Origin: CAYGZA01 sp964354135
GTDB taxonomy: Bacteria > Planctomycetota > Planctomycetia > Pirellulales > Thermoguttaceae
Direction of reading: 5' to 3'
Length of the DNA stretch: 17,963 nucleotides
NCBI GenBank assembly: GCA_964354135.1
Contig: CAYGZA010000104.1
Coordinates: forward strand, 1 to 17,963
The notes under the pieces were generated by a model. The model made no database searches, was not told where the DNA came from, and saw nothing but the letters and a program-made list of their open reading frames with translations. A program made the position numbers and the translations under genes. The stretch's first letter is position 1. Each line of letters opens with the position of its first letter. This document shows positions 8,501 to 14,500 of the stretch, in pieces.

Positions 8501-11500
8501 CGTAGATCGCATCGTCGCCGTCGGAGCCCAGAAGGGTATCGTCGTGGTTGCCGCCGTAAAGGGTGTCGTCGTCCTGGCCGCCGTCGAGCTGGTCGTCGCC
8601 GGCGCCGCCAAGGAGGCGATCCGAGCCACGGTCGCCGAAAATGCGGTCGTTCCCCTCGCGGCCGTAGAGCCGGTCGTTGCCGTCGCCGCCGCGGATCTCG
8701 TCGGGACCGTCGCCGCCGCGGATCTGGTCGTCCCCGGTCCCACCTTGGAGGATCGTGGCGATGGCGATCTCCGGCCGGATGTCAAGGTAGTCGTCTCCGC
8801 CGCCGGTGTCCACGTCCACGAGAACGACACCCAGAGTCGGAACCTCCAGGACATCGACCATGCCGCCCCGCCAGTCATTGACACTCACAACCAGCTTGTC
8901 CTCGTCTGCGGTCACAACGCGCGAAACCACCACCTTCTCGTCGTCTCCCAGACCGCGGATCGACAGCGTGTTCTGGTTGACGAGCTGCGCCGTGACCGTC
9001 GGGGGCGGCGGCGAGTTGCCCCAGCCCAGCCTCAGATCGTCCCACGAGATGCCGTTTTCGAGGCTCCAGTGGGGATCGGCGTCCAGTATGATGATCTTGC
9101 CTGCGTCCAGGTCCACCCGCACGTCAACGCCAATGCTACTGTCAAAAAGGGGCTGGTTGGCCACCGTGGCCTTGGCCTTTCCGTCAAGGTCCACCTCGAA
9201 AACGAAATTGCCGCCACCCGTGACATTGCTTCCGAACTCCAGCCCCACGGCAAACTGGAAATCCAGCTCCACCGAGCCCACGTCGTCGTCCACCACGGGG
9301 ACCGAAAAGTGGAAACCCGCGCTGGCATCAAGGCGCAACAGCCAGTCGTCGCCGTTGGCCCGCAAGGTCGCGTCGAGGTCCAGCACCTTCGAGCCGAACA
9401 CGTCCATGCTGCCGCCGAGGCGCACCAAAAGCCCCTGCCGGGTGTCGATCGTGCCGCTCAGTTCGACCTCGACCAGGCGCACTCGTGGCACGGTCAGGAC
9501 GATCGTGGCATTCAGGAGCATGTCGGGTGGCCCGGAGGCCGCGGCGACGACCTCGCCGTCCACGTGGAGTCTGGAGCCCAAAAGATCGGCGTCGGCGTCC
9601 AGGGCGACCACCAGTTGCGAACCGTCCGCCCGACCCAAGAGACTGACCTGGCCCTCAAAGGAGAGACCCGGCAACAGCATCCAGTTGTCAATCCGCCCGA
9701 ACGCGCTGACGCCCTGGGAACCGATCGCACCCTCGATCCGTGCGCGGCCCGGCGTGGTCCCGGGGAGCGTCAAATCCCCGGCCAGGGCAATCGAAAAGGG
9801 CGAATCCGTGCCCACGTCGATGGTCGCCTCGAGGTTCATCAGGCCGGCCATCCGGATCTCCGAGGTCAGGTGGAGATCAAATCCTTGGGGAGAGGCGCTT
9901 AGCGACCCGTCGAAGTGCACGCTCGCATCGCCGAGGATGGAGGTATCCAGCGTAAAAGCGAGTTCCAGGGCCACGGTCTGGAAGGCGACTTCGGCGTGCA
10001 CGGAGCCGTCAAAGACGACCGCGGGGACCGGCTCCCAATTGTCCAGGGTCCCGTCCAATGTGACTCCGGAGGCGGTGAAGTTGCCACGCATCACGATGAG
10101 CGCCGGGGCGCCGGAGAGGCTGTTGACGGGCAGGCGGATCATCCCGTCGAAGTAGAGCTCGCGCTGGGCCGGGGTCAGGACGGCGCGGAAGTAGGCTCCG
10201 TTGTCGGCGTCGGTTTGGTACTGCCCGTCCGGCCCCGGGCCGGTAATCGCGATCCCGCCGATCGAGAACGACCCGACGTAGGCCTCCAGGCGGAAGCCCC
10301 GGGTCTGCTCGTCGAAGGCCCCAAGAAAACCTACGTCCGTGCCGAAGAACTCGGCGTCGAACGAGGCGCTGAAGCCGCGGTCGAATCGCTGCGAGCCGAT
10401 CGTGCCCCCGTTGGGCGCGATCACCAGGCTCCCCTCGTTGACGACGATTTCGTCAATCCCCAGGACGTGGAACGGCTTCCAGTCCACCACGGTCATCGCC
10501 AGGATCGGCTCGGTGTTGCTCACCTTAAGGGCCGCGCCGACGGTCGCCGGAAGGCTGAGCATGTCCTGGGCCTGCTGCGGCAGCTCGACCAGGAAGTTCA
10601 GCCCGATCGTGGGCGGCGGGACCGGCGTGGCCACAAAGCTGATCCCCACCGAGACGTCGGCCTCGATGATGTCGAGCCCCTCGATGTCCAGCAGGTTGTA
10701 GACCGGCCGAATGAGCGACAACGACCCGCTCAACTCGGTCGGGGTCAAGCTCAATCGGGCCCTCAAAGCAATGTCCTGATCGACGCCCATCAGGTCGGGG
10801 ATGGCTTCCCGGAGGATTCGCCCGTCGCCGAACACGGTGAGCGAAGGCTGCCCGGTGATCTCCAGGCCAAGGGCGTCGAAGGCCAGCACGTCGGTGCCCC
10901 CTACGCTGAGGATCCAGGGCTGGCCGAGCACGATCTTGGCCTCGATGAACATGTCGGCCAGGGAAGTCCCGATCAGGCCCGCCACCTGCACCTCGCTGCC
11001 GCCGATCATCGGGATCGCTTCCGGCAAGTGAGCGGCCGCGACCAGGCTGATGCCGGTCTTGACCTGCCGCTGATTCGGCTCCAGCGGGTCAGGCGGGCTG
11101 GGGACCTCGCTCAGGCCGACTTCGTTGCCCTGGGTGTCGATCTGGATCACGAAGTCGTAGCTTGAGGCCACTACGAACTGGTAGTCGAGCTGGAGGCCCG
11201 GCACGGGCGACCATGAATGGGCCGGCGTGGCGGCGATCCACGAGCCCAAGGACGTCACCTGGGCCACGACAAGAAAATCCGTGCCGAAAAGCGACAGGTC
11301 GGCGGCCGCCTCGATCCGCGTCCCGCCCGGCGAATCGTCGGGGTTGCGGTTAGTGATCGTGAACAGGACGCCGGTGAGGTTCACCCCTTCGACGGGCGTC
11401 CAGTCCACGGCGGCGTCCGCCGTGACCTGGTAGGTTTTGTCGTCGAAGCGGAAATCACCCTGCAGATGAATGTCGTTGATCCCGGCGATGTCGGCCGTGG

Positions 11501-14500
11501 TCTCGAAGCGGATGCCTTGCGGCCCGAGGCTCACTGCCAGACTGTCCACGGTCAGGAAGGGCACGGGCTGCCAGTTGGCCACCGTGGCTGACAAGCTCCA
11601 ATCCAGCCCTGCGGGGCTGCGGGAGAGCGTGCCGCTGAGGTTGACCGTGGCGCTGCCGACGTCCAGCGGGTCTGCCGTGACGGCCAGGGAGAAGTCGTCG
11701 GTGGCCTGAAAATCGCCGGTGATGTTGAGTCCCACCCCGAAGGCCCTCGCCCGGGCGTCAATCTCCAGCCCGTCGGCTTTGGTCAGGGTGACGACGGAGG
11801 GATTCCCCGGCGACCGTTCTTCCACAACGAGCCCTGGTAAGATCTCGCCTAGGACGGCCGCCTCAAACCGATAGTCGATCAGGCTCGCCGTCCTGCTGAC
11901 CGTGCCTGCCAGATCTACGGTGAGGTTGCCTAGGGCAAAAGGGTCAGCGTCGGCACTGAGCACGAAGTCGGCGGTCGGGTGGACTTCCCCCATCAGATCC
12001 AGGGCCACGCCGAGCACTCGGGCGTGCGCGTCAATGTCCATCCCTTCGCTCTTGCTCCAGGTGACGCGGGAAGGGGCCAAGATTTCCAGGCCGGGAAGGA
12101 GTTCACCGGCGATGTCGGCCAACAGCGAGTAGTCGATGCCGCTTTGAGTGAGCGTCAAACCGCCGGACAAGGCAACCGTCAGTGTACCCAGCGAAAAGGG
12201 ATCCGCGTGGATCGGCAAGTCGAGGCGGGCCGAGGTCTGGATGGTCGGCGGCACGACAATGGTACTGATGTTCGCCAGCGCGTCGGACAGTTCGCGGAGG
12301 CTCAATCGTCCGCCGGGAGTCTGCGTGGCGGGGTCCCGCAATTGCACCGCGATGGCGGCGCTGGCGGTGCCCGCGCCATCAGCGACGTGGATTCCCAGGG
12401 GGCCCAGTCGGGCCGTCGCGTCGATGTCCGGGGCTGTCATCGTCACGGCGCCGTCGAGCGAGGTCTGCTCGATGAACAAGGCGTCGGCCAACGAGGCGCT
12501 GGAGACGACGCTCGTGAGGTCCACTCCGAACGTGAATCCGAGGGAGGCTTCCCTGGCCACGTTGACCACGCTCGTGGTATTCACTTCGGCCAACTCGCCC
12601 AGGTGCGCGCTGAAATCGACCGGCACGGCGACGCTGTCGAAGATGTGGGTCAGCGTAAGCTGGTAGGCAAGGACGTGGCTTTGGGGGTCGTAGTCCAGCC
12701 CCACCGGCATCGGGAGCGACGCCGCGAGGTCCTGGACGGTGAAGAAGCGGGCCTCTCCCGACGCGCTCTGAAGATGGTCGGTGACGCGCCGAGCCAGTGC
12801 ATCCTGAAGATCCAGGAGCGTGGCCAGCGTGTGCCCCTGGGCGAAGGGAATGGGCGTGTTAAACACCGACGTGCCGCGAAAATCGCCCAGCCAAGCGCTG
12901 AATTGGTTGAGCCCCTCAAGCACCTGGCCCGCGGTGACGTTGAGGAACCGAAGCAGCTCTTCCCCGCCGGATGCTTGGGCGGAAATGGCCACCCGAGCCG
13001 GGTCGGTGATGTCGGCCCACGTGAACGAGATCTCCCCACCAGCGATTTCGAACGGAGCCGGGAGCCCCGGGATCGCCGCAGCGACCTGAAACGTTCCGGT
13101 GAGCACGAGGTCGTCGGCGGTCGGGTTTCCTTGGACGGTCGTGTGGACGAAATCGGCAAGCGGGGCGCCGAGCTCCAAGACGCGGATCTTCCCGTCGGCG
13201 GCGTCGGTCTGGGGGTCGGCCAGGTCAACGGAGAGCTGGACGCTTGGGTCGAGCGTCAGCGCGGCCGCGGAGAGCGTCACCCCCAGGAAGCCGATTCGCC
13301 CCTCGGCCTGTGCATCTCCCGTGAACCGGAGGTTGCGAAGGAGGAATTCCGGGCCTGAACTGTTCTGCGTATCGACGAAGAATCCCTGGGGATCCTCTCC
13401 GAAGATCAGGTGTACGTCCACGTCGACGCCGACGCCGACCGTGCCGCCGACGTCGATCGCGCCCGCGAGAAGATCCAGCCCGAGGTCCGCTGTCCCGCTG
13501 AGCGAGGTCTCGATGCACACGTCGTAGGTCGTCACGCCGCCCAGCTCGGTCAGGGTTACGTTGCCGATCGTGTCGTCCAAGGCATCGAGCCGGTCCCGCA
13601 GCGCTTGGGGCGAGTCGATCTGCGTGCCGATTTCTTCCAGCGGGAATCCGTTGGCCCCGGTCTCGAAAACCCGCCGCAGTAACGAACTGGCAGTGCCGCC
13701 CAGCAGATCGGGACCCGCCGGTCTCTCGCCCCCCAGGTCGTGGCCGGCGGAGGCCTCCGGGCCCCCCACCCAGTTGATCGCCCGGCCGAGAGACCCGCGC
13801 AGCGCCGGCAGCGAGTTCTGCACTTGATCCACCCACGCGAGCGACGACTTGGTCGTGTGGACCAGGCCGTCGTAGACAGTCTTCAGTCCCCCGAGGACCC
13901 CCGACGGCGGGAATTGGGGCGCGATCGCCGCCACGTCCCAATAGAACACCGACTGGAGACTTCCCTCGCCGCTGACGATGCTCACGTCGCCGTCGCTTCC
14001 GGCGGGCCCGCCTGCGGCGACCTGTTTCTGTCCGGCCCCTCCCAGCAGTTCCAGCACATTGCCGCCGCCTGCTGCAGCTCCCCCCTGCAATTGGATCCGT
14101 TCCGGCACGTCGATCAGCCCGAAGCTGCTATCGACGATCAGCCGGTCGTCGCCGGCGAGCCCGCTGACCTCGATCCGCCGGACGCCGGCCAGCGGCGCCG
14201 TGAAATCGGGCGCGTTGAGGTTGGTGTTGTTCACGAAGACTTGGAGCGTTCGCGGGTCGGCGGGGTCGCGCCGGAGGCGGATCAGGTCGTCTTGCGGCTT
14301 GCCGGGGTCAAGGGAGGGGAAGCTGGGATCGTCCCCCAGGATCGAAAGCACGACCGTTTGACTGGTCTGGAACTCGGCGCGCGTGATCTTCCACGCGCCC
14401 CGTCCCAGTGTGCCGGCCGCAAGCACGTCGTCTCGGGCGTCATAACGCAGATCGCTGACCATCGCACGAGGCAACAGTTGCCCCAACTGGGTCCAATTGG

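Noticed and set aside
7255..8757. Short periodic DNA repeats that could suggest a CRISPR array or satellite
   Set aside because: The 27-nt period is degenerate, lacks unique spacers, and encodes RTX nonapeptides in frame.
8196..9902. 568-codon open frame on the plus strand
   Set aside because: Antisense shadow of the RTX and beta-repeat regions, with repetitive Val/Ala/Asp-rich translation and no ribosome-binding support.
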